Source: Pseudomonas sp. JM0905a (lineage in GTDB: Bacteria > Pseudomonadota > Gammaproteobacteria > Pseudomonadales > Pseudomonadaceae). From it: a DNA stretch of 64,000 bases. Positions 1 to 10,592 of the stretch are shown here, in pieces. Each line of letters begins with the position of its first letter. Position 1 is the first letter of the stretch. The DNA is taken from assembly GCF_014700075.1 (NCBI RefSeq), contig NZ_JACXBU010000003.1, positions 124,001 through 188,000 of the forward strand, read 5' to 3'. The position numbers and the translations under genes are program-made. The notes below the pieces were generated by a model. That model worked only from the letters and a program-made list of their open reading frames with translations, searched no databases and had not been told where the DNA came from.

Positions 1-18
1 CGTGTTGTTCTCGCTCAT
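1..18 (-). CDS. gyrB: DNA gyrase subunit B, first 6 codons only (partial)
   Basis: Only the start of the gene is inside the window: ATG followed by codons for S-E-N-N-T, which is the N-terminus I know for Pseudomonas GyrB. The ATG overlaps the recF stop codon as ATGA, so gyrB is translationally coupled to recF at the end of a dnaA-dnaN-recF-gyrB operon. GyrB is the ATPase subunit of gyrase, which introduces negative supercoils. The identification rests on six residues plus the classical gene order. Confidence 0.85.
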
Positions 19-1121
19 GCTTCACTCCCGATGTTCGTGGGGCTGATACAGCCATGTTCCACGTGGAACATGGCGACCGGCGTATCCGTGCGCCAGCCGT
101 CCCTCAGAAATTCATGGTCAACGCAGGTGATAAACACCTGGCAATCCAAATCTTCCAGCAATCGACAAAGTGCCTGTCGATGCTGTTCGTCTAACTCTGA
201 CGGTAAGTCGTCAACTAGGTAGATGCACTGTCCACGTTTCGCGTGGTTGACCAAATGGCCCTGCGCAATTCGCAGAGCGCATACGACCAGCTTCTGTTGG
301 CCGCGCGATAGTATGTCAGCCGCGTTATGTGCACCTGAACGCAATCGCAGGTCAGCGCGTTGTGGCCCTGCCTGGGTGTGCCCGATCTGTTGGTCGCGGA
401 GGAGGGAAGTGTTCAGCACTTCGGACAGCTCCCGATCCTTGTCCCAGCCGCGGTAGTAACTGAGCGTGAGACTATCGAGTTCCACAAGGTCAGCAAGAGT
501 CCGTTCAAAGACCGGTTTCAATGCTTGGATATAGGCCCGACGATACTGGTCGATTTCATCGCTGGCCAGGCACAGCTCCCGGTCCCAAGCCGCCTGCGAA
601 GCGGCGTCCAGTGTACCATGCCGGAGCCACGAGTTCCGCTGCCTCAGGGCCTTCTGCAGCCTTTGCCAGGCCGGCAAAAAGCGAGGTTCCACGTGGAACA
701 CTCCCCAATCGAGGAACTGCCGGCGGATCTTCGGAGCACCTTCCAGAAGGCGGAAACTGTCTGGATTGATCAGCTGCAACGGTAGCGCTTCGGCAAGTTG
801 CGAAGCGCTCCTGGCATTCTCTCCGTCGATGCGAATCTGAAACTCGCCCTGGCGATCCCGCGATATACCGAGATTGCTTTGACCACCCTCAGGAAGGCTC
901 ACCTGACCAAACACGGTACACGCGGGCTGCTCGTACTGAATGACGGGCTGCAAGCGGGTACTGCGGAATGAACGGGCGAGGCCGAGAAGGTGGATCGCTT
1001 CAAGCAGGCTAGTCTTTCCGCTGCCGTTGGCGCCGTAGAGGATATTGATGCGGGGGGAGGGAGAGAGGGTCACCGGGTGCAGGTTGCGCACACCGGTGAC
1101 CGAGATACGGCTGAGGGACAT
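15..1121 (-). CDS. recF: DNA replication and repair protein RecF
   Basis: RecF is an SMC-like ATPase that, with RecO and RecR, loads RecA on gapped DNA behind stalled forks. The 368-residue protein has the Walker A motif GANGSGKT at about residues 30-37, an ABC-type signature (LSRGQQ) near residue 272 and a Walker B/D-loop segment ([12 protein letters not shown]) near 302-313. Length is normal for the family. It starts 7 bp after dnaN and its stop overlaps the gyrB start. Two ParB-type palindromes (parS) are embedded in the coding sequence, so the gene also carries part of the chromosomal centromere. Confidence 0.97.
   Translation of the reverse strand: MSLSRISVTGVRNLHPVTLSPSPRINILYGANGSGKTSLLEAIHLLGLARSFRSTRLQPVIQYEQPACTVFGQVSLPEGGQSNLGISRDRQGEFQIRIDGENARSASQLAEALPLQLINPDSFRLLEGAPKIRRQFLDWGVFHVEPRFLPAWQRLQKALRQRNSWLRHGTLDAASQAAWDRELCLASDEIDQYRRAYIQALKPVFERTLADLVELDSLTLSYYRGWDKDRELSEVLNTSLLRDQQIGHTQAGPQRADLRLRSGAHNAADILSRGQQKLVVCALRIAQGHLVNHAKRGQCIYLVDDLPSELDEQHRQALCRLLEDLDCQVFITCVDHEFLRDGWRTDTPVAMFHVEHGCISPTNIGSEA
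55..70. promoter_or_regulatory. parS: parS centromere site 1 (perfect palindrome)
   Basis: The 16-bp sequence TGTTCCACGTGGAACA is a perfect palindrome and matches the Pseudomonas/Bacillus parS consensus to which ParB (Spo0J) binds. It lies inside the 3' end of recF, about 3.7 kb from oriC, with parA and parB also in the window. Confidence 0.93.
685..700. promoter_or_regulatory. parS: parS centromere site 2
   Basis: GGTTCCACGTGGAACA contains the full 14-bp core GTTCCACGTGGAAC and differs from the perfect palindrome at one outer base. Read on the other strand it ends in ACC, a variant I recall from P. aeruginosa parS. It sits inside recF, 630 bp from site 1, so ParB can nucleate at two nearby sites. 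Confidence 0.92.
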
Positions 1122-1128
1122 TGAGTCG

Positions 1129-2232
1129 TTACAGGCGCATCGGCATTACGACGTAGGAGGAATCATCGTTATCAGCTTCCTGCACCAGAGCGCTGCTGTT
1201 CGCGTCGGACAGGATCAAGCGAACCTGTTCGGTGGACATCACACCCAGCACATCCAGCAGGTAGCTCACGTTGAAACCGATCTCCAGGTTGCTGCCACCG
1301 TACTCAACGGCGACTTCTTCCTCGGCCTCTTCCTGCTCGGGGTTGTTGGCCTGGATCTTCAGCAGACCAGAAGCCAGGGTCAGACGGATACCACGATATT
1401 TCTCGTTGGAGAGAATCGCAGTGCGGCTGAACGCTTCACGCAGCGCCTGACGATCGCCCACCACGAGCTTGTCACCGCCGCGGGGCAGCACGCGCTCATA
1501 ATCAGGGAACTTGCCGTCTACCAGCTTGGAGGTAAAGGTGAATTCACCGGTAGTCGCACGGATGTGGTGCTGGCCAAGTACGATGCGAACCTCGCCATCC
1601 TGTTCGGTCAGGAGACGCGCCAGTTCGAGGATACCTTTACGCGGCACGATCACCTGGTGACGATCCACACCTTCGATGCCGGCCTGCATGGCACACATCG
1701 CCAGGCGGTGACCATCGGTGGCAACGGCGCGCAGGATGCCGGCATTCACTTCCAGCAACATGCCGTTGAGGTAGTAACGAACGTCCTGCTGGGCCATGGC
1801 GAAGCTGGTGCGCTCGATCAAGCGACGCAGCTTGCTCTGTACCAGGCTGAAGTTCAGCGAACCCGGGCCTTCTTCCACGGTGGGGAAGTCATTCGCCGGC
1901 AGGGTGGACAGGGTGAAGCGGCTACGGCCTGCCTTGATCAGCAGCTTCTGCTCGTCGACGCGGATGTCGATCAGCGCATCGCCCGGCAGGCTCTTGCAGA
2001 TGTCCATCAGCTTGCGGGCCGGTACGGTGATCTCACCTGGCTCAGCCGGCTCTTCCAGGGCAACGCGCCCGACCAGCTCGACCTCGAGGTCAGTGCCGGT
2101 CAACGACAGCTGTTGGCCTTCGACCACCAGCAGTACGTTGGAGAGGACCGGCAAGGTCTGGCGGCGCTCTACGACGCCGGCGACCAGTTGCAGGGGTTTC
2201 AACAGGGCTTCGCGTTGAATTGTGAAATGCAT
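1129..2232 (-). CDS. dnaN: DNA polymerase III subunit beta (sliding clamp)
   Basis: Encodes the ring-shaped processivity clamp that tethers DNA polymerase III and many repair proteins to DNA. The 367-residue length is that of the family, and the sequence is collinear with known Pseudomonas DnaN, beginning [15 protein letters not shown] and ending in the conserved C-terminal segment YVVMPMRL. It lies 29 bp downstream of dnaA and 7 bp upstream of recF, all on the minus strand, consistent with co-transcription from the dnaA promoter. Confidence 0.98.
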   Translation of the reverse strand: MHFTIQREALLKPLQLVAGVVERRQTLPVLSNVLLVVEGQQLSLTGTDLEVELVGRVALEEPAEPGEITVPARKLMDICKSLPGDALIDIRVDEQKLLIKAGRSRFTLSTLPANDFPTVEEGPGSLNFSLVQSKLRRLIERTSFAMAQQDVRYYLNGMLLEVNAGILRAVATDGHRLAMCAMQAGIEGVDRHQVIVPRKGILELARLLTEQDGEVRIVLGQHHIRATTGEFTFTSKLVDGKFPDYERVLPRGGDKLVVGDRQALREAFSRTAILSNEKYRGIRLTLASGLLKIQANNPEQEEAEEEVAVEYGGSNLEIGFNVSYLLDVLGVMSTEQVRLILSDANSSALVQEADNDDSSYVVMPMRL

Positions 2233-2261
2233 GGTCTAGTCCCTTGCCTCTTGGGCTGCGG

Positions 2262-3728
2262 TCAGGTGGTCAGTGTACGCAGCAGATTCTTGTAATCCTC
2301 GCGAATATCCGCGTCGGATTCCCTTAATTGCGCAATCTTACGACAGGCGTGGAGCACCGTGGTGTGGTCTCGTCCGCCGAATGCATCGCCGATTTCCGGC
2401 AGGCTGTGGTTGGTCAATTCCTTGGACAACGCCATGGCGACCTGCCGCGGCCGGGCCACCGAGCGCGAACGGCGCTTGGAGAGCATGTCGGACATCTTGA
2501 TCTTGTAGTACTCGACTACGGTGCGCTGGATATTGTCGATGCTGACCAGTTTGTCCTGCAGAGCCAGAAGGTCCTTCAGCGACTCGCGAATCAACTCGAT
2601 GGTGATGTCCCGGCCCATGAAGTGGGCATGGGCGATCACGCGTTTGAGCGCACCTTCCAGTTCCCGCACGTTGGAGCGGATGCGCTGGGCGATGAAGAAC
2701 GCAGCGTCGTGCGGCAGTTCGACCTTGGCCTGCTCGGCCTTCTTCATCAGGATCGCGACGCGTGTTTCCAGCTCCGGCGGCTCGACGGCCACCGTCAGGC
2801 CCCAGCCGAAGCGGGACTTCAGGCGTTCTTCCAGGCCTTCGATTTCCTTCGGATAGCGGTCGCTGGTGAGAATCACCTGCTGACCGCCTTCCAACAGAGC
2901 GTTGAAGGTGTGGAAAAACTCTTCCTGCGAACGCTCCTTGCGGGCGAAGAACTGGATGTCGTCGATCAGCAGTGCGTCCACCGAGCGGTAGAAACGTTTG
3001 AACTCGTTGATGGCGTTGAGCTGCAGGGCTTTGACCATGTCAGCGACGAAGCGCTCGGAATGCAGGTAAACCACCTTGGCATTCGGATTCTTCTTCAGCA
3101 GGTGGTTACCCACAGCGTGCATCAGGTGAGTCTTGCCGAGACCAACGCCGCCATAGAGGAACAGCGGGTTGTAGCCGTGCTTCGGATTGTCCGCTACCTG
3201 CCAGGCCGCAGCGCGGGCCAGCTGGTTCGACTTACCCTCGACGAAGTTCTCGAAGGTGAAGGTACGGTTCAGATAGCTGGTGTGCTTGAGCGCACCTTCC
3301 ACCTGCACGGAACGCTCGGTACGGATCGCCGGCGCGGGCACGACGGAAGCCAAGGGATCGAGGTTATCGCGGGATTCTTCCACGGTCTCGATGCGCATCT
3401 GCGGCGGTGCGACCGGAGCAGGCGGGGGCGGCGGAGCCATGACCGGAGGCGGCGGCGGTGGAGCCTTCCGCGGAGCCGGGCTGCGCTTGCTGCCTATTAA
3501 TAAGGAAAGAGCAGGCGCCAGGCCATTGCCCCGTTCGCCGAGCAACTCGAGGAGCCGCCCCATGTACTTCTCGTTGACCCAATCGAGCACGAACCGGTTC
3601 GGCGCGTACACGCGCAGCTCGTCTCCATCGGCTTCAACCTGCAATGGGCGGATCCAGGTATTGAATTGCTGGGCAGGCAGCTCGTCGCGCAGGAGTTCCA
3701 CGCACTGCTGCCAAAGTTCCACTGACAC
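2262..3728 (-). CDS. dnaA: Chromosomal replication initiator DnaA
   Basis: Initiates replication by binding 9-bp DnaA boxes and melting oriC. A GTG start is chosen because it gives the conserved N-terminus MSVELWQQC and is preceded by a GGGGGA ribosome-binding site; an upstream in-frame ATG would add 31 non-conserved residues. The 488-residue protein has domain I, a proline-rich linker (domain II, about residues 85-150), an AAA+ core with Walker [10 protein letters not shown], and a C-terminal helix-turn-helix with the DnaA signature [15 protein letters not shown]. The upstream spacer holds DnaA boxes, so autoregulation is likely. Confidence 0.98.
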   Translation of the reverse strand: MSVELWQQCVELLRDELPAQQFNTWIRPLQVEADGDELRVYAPNRFVLDWVNEKYMGRLLELLGERGNGLAPALSLLIGSKRSPAPRKAPPPPPPVMAPPPPPAPVAPPQMRIETVEESRDNLDPLASVVPAPAIRTERSVQVEGALKHTSYLNRTFTFENFVEGKSNQLARAAAWQVADNPKHGYNPLFLYGGVGLGKTHLMHAVGNHLLKKNPNAKVVYLHSERFVADMVKALQLNAINEFKRFYRSVDALLIDDIQFFARKERSQEEFFHTFNALLEGGQQVILTSDRYPKEIEGLEERLKSRFGWGLTVAVEPPELETRVAILMKKAEQAKVELPHDAAFFIAQRIRSNVRELEGALKRVIAHAHFMGRDITIELIRESLKDLLALQDKLVSIDNIQRTVVEYYKIKMSDMLSKRRSRSVARPRQVAMALSKELTNHSLPEIGDAFGGRDHTTVLHACRKIAQLRESDADIREDYKNLLRTLTT

Positions 3729-4255
3729 GGATGTCCCCCAAGTCGGAAAGATGCCGGACGCAAAAAAACAGCCGTCATTGTAGCCGCCACGGGAAGAGTT
3801 ATCCACACGAAAGATGGTCAATGGTTGAATAAAATCAATGTGTTATTCACCGCCCCGGATACGCTTTTGATTGGCATGAATCTTGTGGATAACCGCGCTA
3901 TAACCACCCGTTCGACCTTGGGGAAAACCCCATGAACAACCTGCCTGTGGGTAAATCGTCGTTTCGCCCCCAGCTTCCACCCAGATACCCCACAGCCGGA
4001 TAACCGCTTCTCGACAGGGTTGTTAGTAAGCTCATCAACAGGCAGCATGCGGGTTAAGACAGGTTTTCCACAGGCAGACCCCGGGCCCAGCTTTAAAAAA
4101 CATAACCAGCCTTTCTTTAAAAAATCCTTCCTTCTATATTCTTTCGCTCGACGGCACTGGTTGGAAATTGACCTGCCCGCACCGTTTCACTAGAATTGCC
4201 GGTCTCTTTAAACGGGGGCCACTTCCGGCCCGTAGTGACCACCAGGTAAAGCATC
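3729..4255. other. oriC: oriC: replication origin between dnaA and rpmH
   Basis: This 527-bp spacer has the architecture of the Pseudomonas dnaA-rpmH origin. Perfect DnaA boxes (TTATCCACA, either strand) are at 3799-3807 and 3884-3892. One-mismatch boxes are at 3843-3851 (TTATTCACC), 3946-3954 (TGTGGGTAA) and 4064-4072 (TTTTCCACA). An AT-rich stretch with A6 runs and pyrimidine tracts at about 4093-4142 is the likely unwinding element. The position between dnaA and rpmH is where Pseudomonas origins were cloned (established knowledge). Confidence 0.88.
4168..4196 (+). promoter_or_regulatory. Sigma-70 promoter of rpmH-rnpA
   Basis: TTGACC and TAGAAT hexamers are separated by exactly 17 bp, giving a strong vegetative promoter that starts transcription about 50 bp before rpmH. 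It abuts the AT-rich part of oriC. Confidence 0.75.
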
Positions 4256-4390
4256 ATGAAACGCACTTTCCAACCCAGCACCATCAAGCGCGCTCGCACC
4301 CACGGTTTCCGTGCCCGTATGGCCACCAAGAACGGCCGTCAAGTCCTGTCGCGTCGTCGCGCCAAGGGCCGCAAGCGCCTGACCGTCTGA
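4256..4390 (+). CDS. rpmH: 50S ribosomal protein L34
   Basis: A 44-residue, very basic protein beginning [15 protein letters not shown] and ending [11 protein letters not shown], the unmistakable L34 sequence. L34 is a component of the large ribosomal subunit. It is the first gene to the right of oriC and is followed after 13 bp by rnpA, the standard bacterial arrangement. Confidence 0.98.
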
Positions 4391-4403
4391 TTATCCGGAA
4401 CGG

Positions 4404-4808
4404 GTGGTGAGTCAGGGCTTCGGTCGGGAAAAGCGTCTGCTGGTTCCCCGACAATTCAAGGCAGTCTTCGACTCACCGACCGGGAAGGTTCCCGGCAAGC
4501 ACGTCCTGCTCCTCGCGCGCGACAACGGTCTCGATCATCCCCGCCTGGGTCTGGTGATCGGCAAGAAGAGCGTCAAGCTCTCCGTAGAGCGCAATCGCCT
4601 CAAGCGTCAGATTCGCGAATCCTTCCGCCATAACCTCGAGTTGTTGGCCGGTTGGGATATCGTGATCGTGGCGCGTAAAGGCATTGGCGACCTGGAGAAT
4701 CCCGAGCTGCGACATCAGTTCGGCAAACTCTGGAAGCGTCTAGCGCGCAGCCGGGCTCGCCCTGAACCATCAACCGGATCAGGGGTGTCCGACAGTCCCC
4801 ATGCGTAA
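4404..4808 (+). CDS. rnpA: Ribonuclease P protein component
   Basis: Protein cofactor of RNase P, which removes 5' leaders from tRNA precursors. The 134-residue basic protein has the RNR signature region ([17 protein letters not shown]) at about residues 58-74. Translation starts at GTG (GTG GTG AGT..., read [13 protein letters not shown]), matching the MVS... N-terminus of Pseudomonas RnpA. Its 3' end overlaps yidD by 8 bp, implying translational coupling. Confidence 0.97.
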   Translation: MVSQGFGREKRLLVPRQFKAVFDSPTGKVPGKHVLLLARDNGLDHPRLGLVIGKKSVKLSVERNRLKRQIRESFRHNLELLAGWDIVIVARKGIGDLENPELRHQFGKLWKRLARSRARPEPSTGSGVSDSPHA

Positions 4809-5046
4809 ACTGGCCCTCGCTCCGATCCAGTTTTATCGCTATGCCATCAGCCCACTGATGGCCAGTCACTGTCGTTTCTATCCCAGTTGTTCCTGCTACG
4901 CGCAGGAAGCCATCGAACAGCATGGCGTCCTGCGTGGCGGCTGGCTGACCTTGCGTCGGCTGGGCCGCTGTCATCCGTGGAATCCGGGCGGCTATGACCC
5001 GGTGCCACCCGCCAACACTTCCCAATCCTCTTCGATGGCCGAGTAA
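4801..5046 (+). CDS. yidD: Membrane protein insertion efficiency factor YidD
   Basis: Small (81 aa) YidD-family protein thought to assist YidC-dependent membrane insertion. The family core [20 protein letters not shown] with its conserved cysteines is present at about residues 23-42, followed by the [24 protein letters not shown] segment split here as [12 protein letters not shown] and [12 protein letters not shown]. It overlaps rnpA and ends 2 bp before yidC, the usual rnpA-yidD-yidC arrangement. Confidence 0.96.
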   Translation: MRKLALAPIQFYRYAISPLMASHCRFYPSCSCYAQEAIEQHGVLRGGWLTLRRLGRCHPWNPGGYDPVPPANTSQSSSMAE

Positions 5047-5048
5047 TC

Positions 5049-6728
5049 ATGGATATTCAACGCTCGATCCTGATCGTCGCCCTGGCAATCGTGTCCTACC
5101 TCATGGTTCTCCAGTGGAACCAGGACTACGGTCAAGCCGCCCTGCCGACCGCGGGCACCAGCGCAAACAGCGCTCAAGCGACCCTGCCGGACGACACCGC
5201 AACCGCCAAGTCCAGCGACGACGTTCCGACTGCCGCCAGTGCCGAGCAGAACGAACCGGCAGTCACCCAGGTTGCGCCCAGCAGCGACCTGATCCGCGTT
5301 GAAACCGATGTGCTCAATCTGGCCATCGACCCGAACGGCGGTGACATCGTCCAGCTGACCCTGCCGAAGTTCCCGCGCCGCCAGGACCGTCCTGACGTGC
5401 CGTTCCAGCTGTTCGACAACGGCGGCGAGCGTCTTTACCAGGCACAAAGCGGCCTGGTCGGTGCCAATGGTCCGGATGCCCGCGCCAACGGCCGCCCGCT
5501 GTACAGCGCAACTCAACGCAGCTACAAACTGGCCGATGGCCAGGAGCAGCTGATCGTAGACCTGACCTTCAGCGAAGCTGGCGTCAACTACACCAAGCGT
5601 TTCACCCTGACTCGCGGCAAGTACGAGCTTCAGGTGTCGTACAAGATCGACAACCAGAGCGCCCAGCCCTGGACCGGCAGCATGTACGCACAGCTGAAAC
5701 GTGACGCCAGCGCCGACCCGTCCTCCACCACCGCTACCGGCGTATCCACCTACCTGGGCGCTGCGGTCTGGACCCCGGACGAGCCGTACAAGAAGATCTC
5801 CATGAAGGACATGGACAAGCAGCCCTTCAAGGAAACCGTCCAGGGCGGCTGGGTTGCCTGGCTGCAGCACTACTTCGTGACCGCGTGGGTCGCAAACAAG
5901 GACCAGAACAACGTCATCCAGACTCGCAAGGACTCCAAAGGCAACTACATCGTCGGCCTCGTGGGTTCCTCGCTGAACGTTCCGGCCGGTGCCTCCGCCG
6001 AAACATCCGCCACCCTGTACGCCGGTCCGAAAGTCCAGAACCACCTGAAGGAACTGTCCCCGGGCCTGGAACTGACCGTCGACTATGGCTTCCTGTGGTT
6101 CATCGCCCAGCCGATCTTCTGGCTGCTGCAACATATCCACAGCCTGTTGGGCAACTGGGGCTGGTCCATCATCGTCCTGACCATCCTGATCAAGGGCGCC
6201 TTCTTCCCGCTGTCCGCCGCCAGCTACAAGTCCATGGCGCGCATGCGTGCCGTGTCGCCGAAGCTGCAAGCGCTGAAGGAACAGTTCGGTGATGATCGCC
6301 AGAAGATGTCCCAGGCGATGATGGAGCTGTACAAGAAGGAGAAGATCAACCCGCTGGGCGGCTGCCTGCCGATCCTGGTACAGATGCCGGTCTTCCTCGC
6401 GCTCTACTGGGTTCTGCTGGAAAGCGTGGAAATGCGCCAGGCACCGTGGATGTTCTGGATCACCGACCTGTCGATCAAGGATCCGTTCTTCATCCTGCCG
6501 ATCATCATGGGCGCCACCATGTTCATCCAGCAGCAGCTGAACCCGACTCCGCCGGACCCCATGCAGGCCAAGGTACTGAAGCTGATGCCGATCATCTTCA
6601 CCTTCTTCTTCCTGTGGTTCCCGGCCGGCCTGGTCCTGTACTGGGTGGTCAACAACGTCCTGTCGATCGCGCAGCAGTGGTACATTACCCGGCAGATCGA
6701 GGCGGCCAGCAAGAAGGCAGCAGCCTGA
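5049..6728 (+). CDS. yidC: Membrane protein insertase YidC
   Basis: Inner-membrane insertase acting alone or with SecYEG. The 559-residue protein is of the Gram-negative type: an N-terminal transmembrane segment (about residues 5-22), a large periplasmic beta-sandwich domain (about 60-340), then the conserved five-helix insertase core with NPLGGCLPILVQMPVFLALY near residues 435-454. Start is 2 bp after the yidD stop. A strong hairpin follows the gene. Confidence 0.97.
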   Translation: MDIQRSILIVALAIVSYLMVLQWNQDYGQAALPTAGTSANSAQATLPDDTATAKSSDDVPTAASAEQNEPAVTQVAPSSDLIRVETDVLNLAIDPNGGDIVQLTLPKFPRRQDRPDVPFQLFDNGGERLYQAQSGLVGANGPDARANGRPLYSATQRSYKLADGQEQLIVDLTFSEAGVNYTKRFTLTRGKYELQVSYKIDNQSAQPWTGSMYAQLKRDASADPSSTTATGVSTYLGAAVWTPDEPYKKISMKDMDKQPFKETVQGGWVAWLQHYFVTAWVANKDQNNVIQTRKDSKGNYIVGLVGSSLNVPAGASAETSATLYAGPKVQNHLKELSPGLELTVDYGFLWFIAQPIFWLLQHIHSLLGNWGWSIIVLTILIKGAFFPLSAASYKSMARMRAVSPKLQALKEQFGDDRQKMSQAMMELYKKEKINPLGGCLPILVQMPVFLALYWVLLESVEMRQAPWMFWITDLSIKDPFFILPIIMGATMFIQQQLNPTPPDPMQAKVLKLMPIIFTFFFLWFPAGLVLYWVVNNVLSIAQQWYITRQIEAASKKAAA

Positions 6729-6751
6729 CAGCGACGCCAGTCAGCTTGAAC

Positions 6752-6776
6752 AAGACGCCCCCTCTGGGGGCGTCTT
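6752..6776 (+). terminator. Hairpin terminator after yidC
   Basis: An 11-bp perfect stem (AAGACGCCCCC / GGGGGCGTCTT) with a TCT loop lies 24 bp after the yidC stop. It lacks a long T-run but is strong enough to end or attenuate the rpmH-yidC operon before mnmE. Confidence 0.75.
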
Positions 6777-6812
6777 GCTATCCGCCATCCGCAGACCTCA
6801 AGGTATCCACAG

Positions 6813-8180
6813 ATGAATCCTGTCCGTGAAACCATCGCCGCCGTCGCCACCGCCCAGGGTCGTGGCGGGGTAGGCATCGTCCGCGTATCCGGGCCACACG
6901 CCGCGCGGATAGCCGAAGCCATCAGCGGCCGGATCCCCAAGCCCCGCTTCGCCCACTACGGTCCTTTCCTCGATGGCGCCGGACAAACCCTGGACCAGGG
7001 CATCGCCCTGTACTTCCCCGGCCCCAACTCCTTCACCGGTGAGGATGTCTTCGAGCTGCAAGGTCACGGCGGCCCCGTGGTGCTCGACCTGCTGCTGCGC
7101 CGCTGCATGGAGCTGGGAGCTCGTCAGGCCCGCCCGGGCGAGTTCAGCGAGCGCGCGTTCCTCAACGACAAGCTCGATCTGGCCCAGGCCGAAGCCATCG
7201 CCGACCTCATCGAGGCCAGCTCCGAACAGGCTGCACGTAACGCCCTGCGCTCGCTGCAGGGAGCCTTCTCGAAGCGTGTGCATGAGCTGACCGAAAAGCT
7301 GATCGAGCTGCGCATCTACGTGGAAGCAGCGATCGACTTTCCCGAGGAGGAAATCGATTTTCTCGCCGATGGCCACGTCTTGCGTCTGCTGGATGGTGTG
7401 CGGGAAAACTTATCCACAGTTATTCGCGAGGCGGGACAAGGCGCACTGCTGCGCGACGGCATGACCGTGGTGATCGCCGGGCGTCCGAATGCCGGCAAAT
7501 CCAGTCTGTTGAATGCCCTGGCAGGGCGTGAAGCTGCCATCGTGACCGACATCGCCGGCACCACGCGGGACGTGTTGCGCGAACATATCCACATCGATGG
7601 GATGCCTCTGCATGTGGTGGATACCGCAGGCCTTCGCGACACCGACGACCATGTGGAAAAGATTGGCGTCGAGCGCGCCCTGAAAGCCATTGGTGAAGCA
7701 GATCGCGTGCTGCTGGTGGTGGACGCTACTGCACCCGAGGCAGCAGATCCCTTTGCTTTGTGGCCCGAGTTCCTCGACCAGAAACCCGATCCGGCCAAGG
7801 TCACCCTGATCCGCAACAAGGCCGACCTCAGCGGTGAATCCACAGGCCTGGAAGTGAGCGACGACGGCCATGTCACGTTGAGCCTGTCCGCCCGCTCAGG
7901 AGACGGCCTGGAGCTCCTGCGCGAGCATCTCAAGGCCTGCATGGGTTATGAACAGACGGCCGAAAGCAGCTTCAGCGCCCGCCGACGCCACCTGGAAGCC
8001 CTGCGCCAGGCCAATACCTTCCTTGATCATGGCCGTTCCCAGCTCACCCTGGCGGGCGCCGGCGAGCTGCTGGCAGAAGACCTGCGCCAGGCCCAGCAAG
8101 CCCTGGGTGAAATTACCGGCGCCTTCAGCTCGGACGATCTGCTCGGTCGCATCTTCTCCAGCTTCTGCATCGGCAAATAA
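6813..8180 (+). CDS. mnmE: tRNA uridine-5-carboxymethylaminomethyl modification GTPase MnmE
   Basis: Works with MnmG to install cmnm5U at wobble U34 of several tRNAs. The 455-residue protein has the N-terminal tetrahydrofolate-binding domain, then a G domain with G1 [10 protein letters not shown]3 DTAGLR and G4 NKAD, and ends in the catalytic C-terminal motif CIGK. A perfect DnaA box TTATCCACA lies inside the coding region at 7410. The partner mnmG follows after a 516-bp spacer. Confidence 0.98.
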   Translation: MNPVRETIAAVATAQGRGGVGIVRVSGPHAARIAEAISGRIPKPRFAHYGPFLDGAGQTLDQGIALYFPGPNSFTGEDVFELQGHGGPVVLDLLLRRCMELGARQARPGEFSERAFLNDKLDLAQAEAIADLIEASSEQAARNALRSLQGAFSKRVHELTEKLIELRIYVEAAIDFPEEEIDFLADGHVLRLLDGVRENLSTVIREAGQGALLRDGMTVVIAGRPNAGKSSLLNALAGREAAIVTDIAGTTRDVLREHIHIDGMPLHVVDTAGLRDTDDHVEKIGVERALKAIGEADRVLLVVDATAPEAADPFALWPEFLDQKPDPAKVTLIRNKADLSGESTGLEVSDDGHVTLSLSARSGDGLELLREHLKACMGYEQTAESSFSARRRHLEALRQANTFLDHGRSQLTLAGAGELLAEDLRQAQQALGEITGAFSSDDLLGRIFSSFCIGK

Positions 8181-8696
8181 GCCGAAGCGCCCCTCCTTCT
8201 TATCCACAACGAACGCGACTGCCTGCTTGCCGGGCGGTCCGTTCGTGCCTGTTCGGCTGAAAAACTCCGCGCCTGAACCCTGTTGATAAGTTGCCCGTAA
8301 CCCGGTCCATAAGCCTGGTGAAAAGTCGAGGGATAAATTGCCTGTGAATAACTGCTTGCTGCGTGCACAGGTTTCTGACGGCATACACAACGGCTACGGG
8401 CAGGAAGGTAACAGGGTTATCATTCGCTGTAACCATTGATATAACTGGGCCCAGATCACTTATCCACAGAAAGGCCTTGCCCCAAGGTATAAAAATAAAA
8501 ACAGGCTTTTTAAGAAATTCTTCTCTCTTATTTTCTTTTACCCACAACCACTTTTCCCCATCTGGATAACTTTCAGGGGAAAGCATTGATCGGAAGGGTT
8601 GGCTATTTTTTGTCCAGACGGCTTCATGTCAATGGTGAAATTCCCCTATACTGTGCGGCTTTCTCTATTTCCCAGCCTTGAACAGGCACGAGGTGC
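8181..8696. other. DnaA-box and AT-rich spacer upstream of mnmG (candidate second origin)
   Basis: This 516-bp gene-free stretch has perfect DnaA boxes at 8200-8208 and 8460-8468, a TTATTCACA-type box (minus strand) at 8343-8351, one-mismatch boxes at 8281-8289 (TGTTGATAA) and 8538-8546 (TTACCCACA), and an AT-rich, pyrimidine-strand-biased block at about 8487-8545. In E. coli oriC lies beside mnmG (gidA). I recall reports of two origin-like regions in P. aeruginosa, but whether this one fires is not shown by sequence. A -10-like TATACT at 8647-8652 probably serves mnmG. Confidence 0.65.
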
Positions 8697-10592
8697 GTGG
8701 TGGATTTCCCTTCCCGTTTTGACGTGATCGTGATCGGCGGCGGCCATGCCGGCACCGAGGCCGCTCTGGCGGCTGCACGCATGGGCGTGAAGACATTGCT
8801 GCTGACCCACAATGTGGAAACCCTCGGCCAGATGAGCTGCAATCCGGCCATTGGCGGCATCGGCAAGAGCCACCTGGTCAAAGAGATCGATGCCCTGGGC
8901 GGCGCCATGGCGACCGCCACTGACCTGGGCGGCATCCAGTTCCGAGTACTGAACAGCCGCAAGGGCCCGGCCGTACGTGCCACTCGCGCCCAGGCGGATC
9001 GCGTGCTCTATAAGGCGGCGATTCGAGAAATCCTCGAGAACCAGCCGAACCTGTGGATATTCCAGCAGGCCTGCGATGACCTGATTGTCGAGAACGACCG
9101 GGTCAAGGGTGTAGTGACCCAGATGGGTTTGCGCTTCCTCGCGGAATCGGTGGTGCTCACTACTGGCACCTTCCTCGGCGGACTTATCCACATCGGTCTG
9201 CAGAACTATTCCGGCGGCCGTGCCGGCGATCCGCCGTCGATTGCCCTGGCCCACCGTCTGCGCGAGCTGCCGCTGCGCGTCGGTCGTCTGAAGACCGGGA
9301 CGCCGCCACGTATCGATGGCCGCTCTGTGGATTTCTCGGTGATGACCGAGCAGCCAGGCGACACACCGATCCCGGTGATGTCCTTCCTTGGCTCCAAGGA
9401 ACAGCACCCGCGTCAGGTCAGCTGCTGGATCACTCACACCAACGCGCGCACCCACGAGATCATCGCCAGCAACCTCGACCGCTCGCCGATGTACTCGGGT
9501 GTGATCGAAGGCATCGGCCCGCGCTACTGCCCGTCCATCGAAGACAAGATTCACCGTTTCGCCGACAAGGACAGCCACCAGGTGTTCCTCGAGCCGGAAG
9601 GCCTGACCACCAATGAGCTGTATCCCAATGGCATCTCCACCTCGCTGCCGTTCGATGTGCAACTGGAAATCGTGCGCTCCATCCGTGGCATGGAGAACGC
9701 CCATATCGTGCGTCCCGGCTACGCCATCGAATACGACTACTTCGATCCCCGTGACCTGAAATACAGCCTGGAAACCAAATTCATCGCCGGCCTGTTCTTC
9801 GCCGGCCAGATCAACGGCACCACCGGCTACGAAGAAGCCGGTGCCCAGGGCCTGCTCGCCGGCGCCAACGCCGCCCTGCGCGCCCAGGGCAAGGAGGCCT
9901 GGTGCCCGCGCCGCGACGAGGCCTACATCGGCGTGCTGGTGGACGACCTGATCACCCTGGGTACCCAGGAGCCTTACCGCATGTTCACTTCACGCGCCGA
10001 GTATCGGCTGATCCTGCGCGAGGACAACGCCGACCTGCGTCTTACCAAAAAGGGCCGCGAGCTCGGCCTGGTGGACGACAAGCGTTGGGCCGCCTTCGAA
10101 GCCAAGCGCGAGGGCATCACCCTCGAAGAGCAGCGTCTGAAGAGCACCTGGGTCCGTCCCGGCACGCCGGAGGGCGATGCCATCGCCCAACGATTCGGCA
10201 CACCGCTGGCCCATGAGTACAACCTGCTCAATCTGCTTAGCCGCCCGGAAATCGATTACGCCGGCCTGGTGGAACTCACCGGCGGCGGCGCCGCAGACCC
10301 GCAAGTCGCCGAGCAGGTCGAGATCAAGACCAAGTACGCTGGCTACATCGATCGCCAACAGGACGAAATCGCCCGTCTGCGTGCCAGTGAAGACATCCGC
10401 CTGCCGGCGGATCTGGACTACGCCACCATCTCCGGCTTGTCCAAGGAGATCCAGCACAAGCTGGGCAACTCCCGTCCGGAAACCCTGGGACAGGCGGGGC
10501 GTATCCCCGGCGTTACCCCGGCAGCCATTTCCCTGCTGCTGATTCATCTGAAGAAACGCGGCGCCGGCCGTCAGCTGGAGCAGAGCGCCTGA
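8697..10592 (+). CDS. mnmG: tRNA uridine-5-carboxymethylaminomethyl modification enzyme MnmG (GidA)
   Basis: FAD-dependent partner of MnmE in wobble-uridine modification. The 631-residue protein has the Rossmann FAD motif [10 protein letters not shown] near residue 14, the [20 protein letters not shown] block, the [13 protein letters not shown] block and the C-terminal helical domain ending [12 protein letters not shown]. Translation may start at either of two tandem GTG codons (8697 or 8700). Its TGA overlaps the rsmG start by one base (TGATG). One DnaA box lies inside at 9184-9192. Confidence 0.98.
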   Translation: MVDFPSRFDVIVIGGGHAGTEAALAAARMGVKTLLLTHNVETLGQMSCNPAIGGIGKSHLVKEIDALGGAMATATDLGGIQFRVLNSRKGPAVRATRAQADRVLYKAAIREILENQPNLWIFQQACDDLIVENDRVKGVVTQMGLRFLAESVVLTTGTFLGGLIHIGLQNYSGGRAGDPPSIALAHRLRELPLRVGRLKTGTPPRIDGRSVDFSVMTEQPGDTPIPVMSFLGSKEQHPRQVSCWITHTNARTHEIIASNLDRSPMYSGVIEGIGPRYCPSIEDKIHRFADKDSHQVFLEPEGLTTNELYPNGISTSLPFDVQLEIVRSIRGMENAHIVRPGYAIEYDYFDPRDLKYSLETKFIAGLFFAGQINGTTGYEEAGAQGLLAGANAALRAQGKEAWCPRRDEAYIGVLVDDLITLGTQEPYRMFTSRAEYRLILREDNADLRLTKKGRELGLVDDKRWAAFEAKREGITLEEQRLKSTWVRPGTPEGDAIAQRFGTPLAHEYNLLNLLSRPEIDYAGLVELTGGGAADPQVAEQVEIKTKYAGYIDRQQDEIARLRASEDIRLPADLDYATISGLSKEIQHKLGNSRPETLGQAGRIPGVTPAAISLLLIHLKKRGAGRQLEQSA

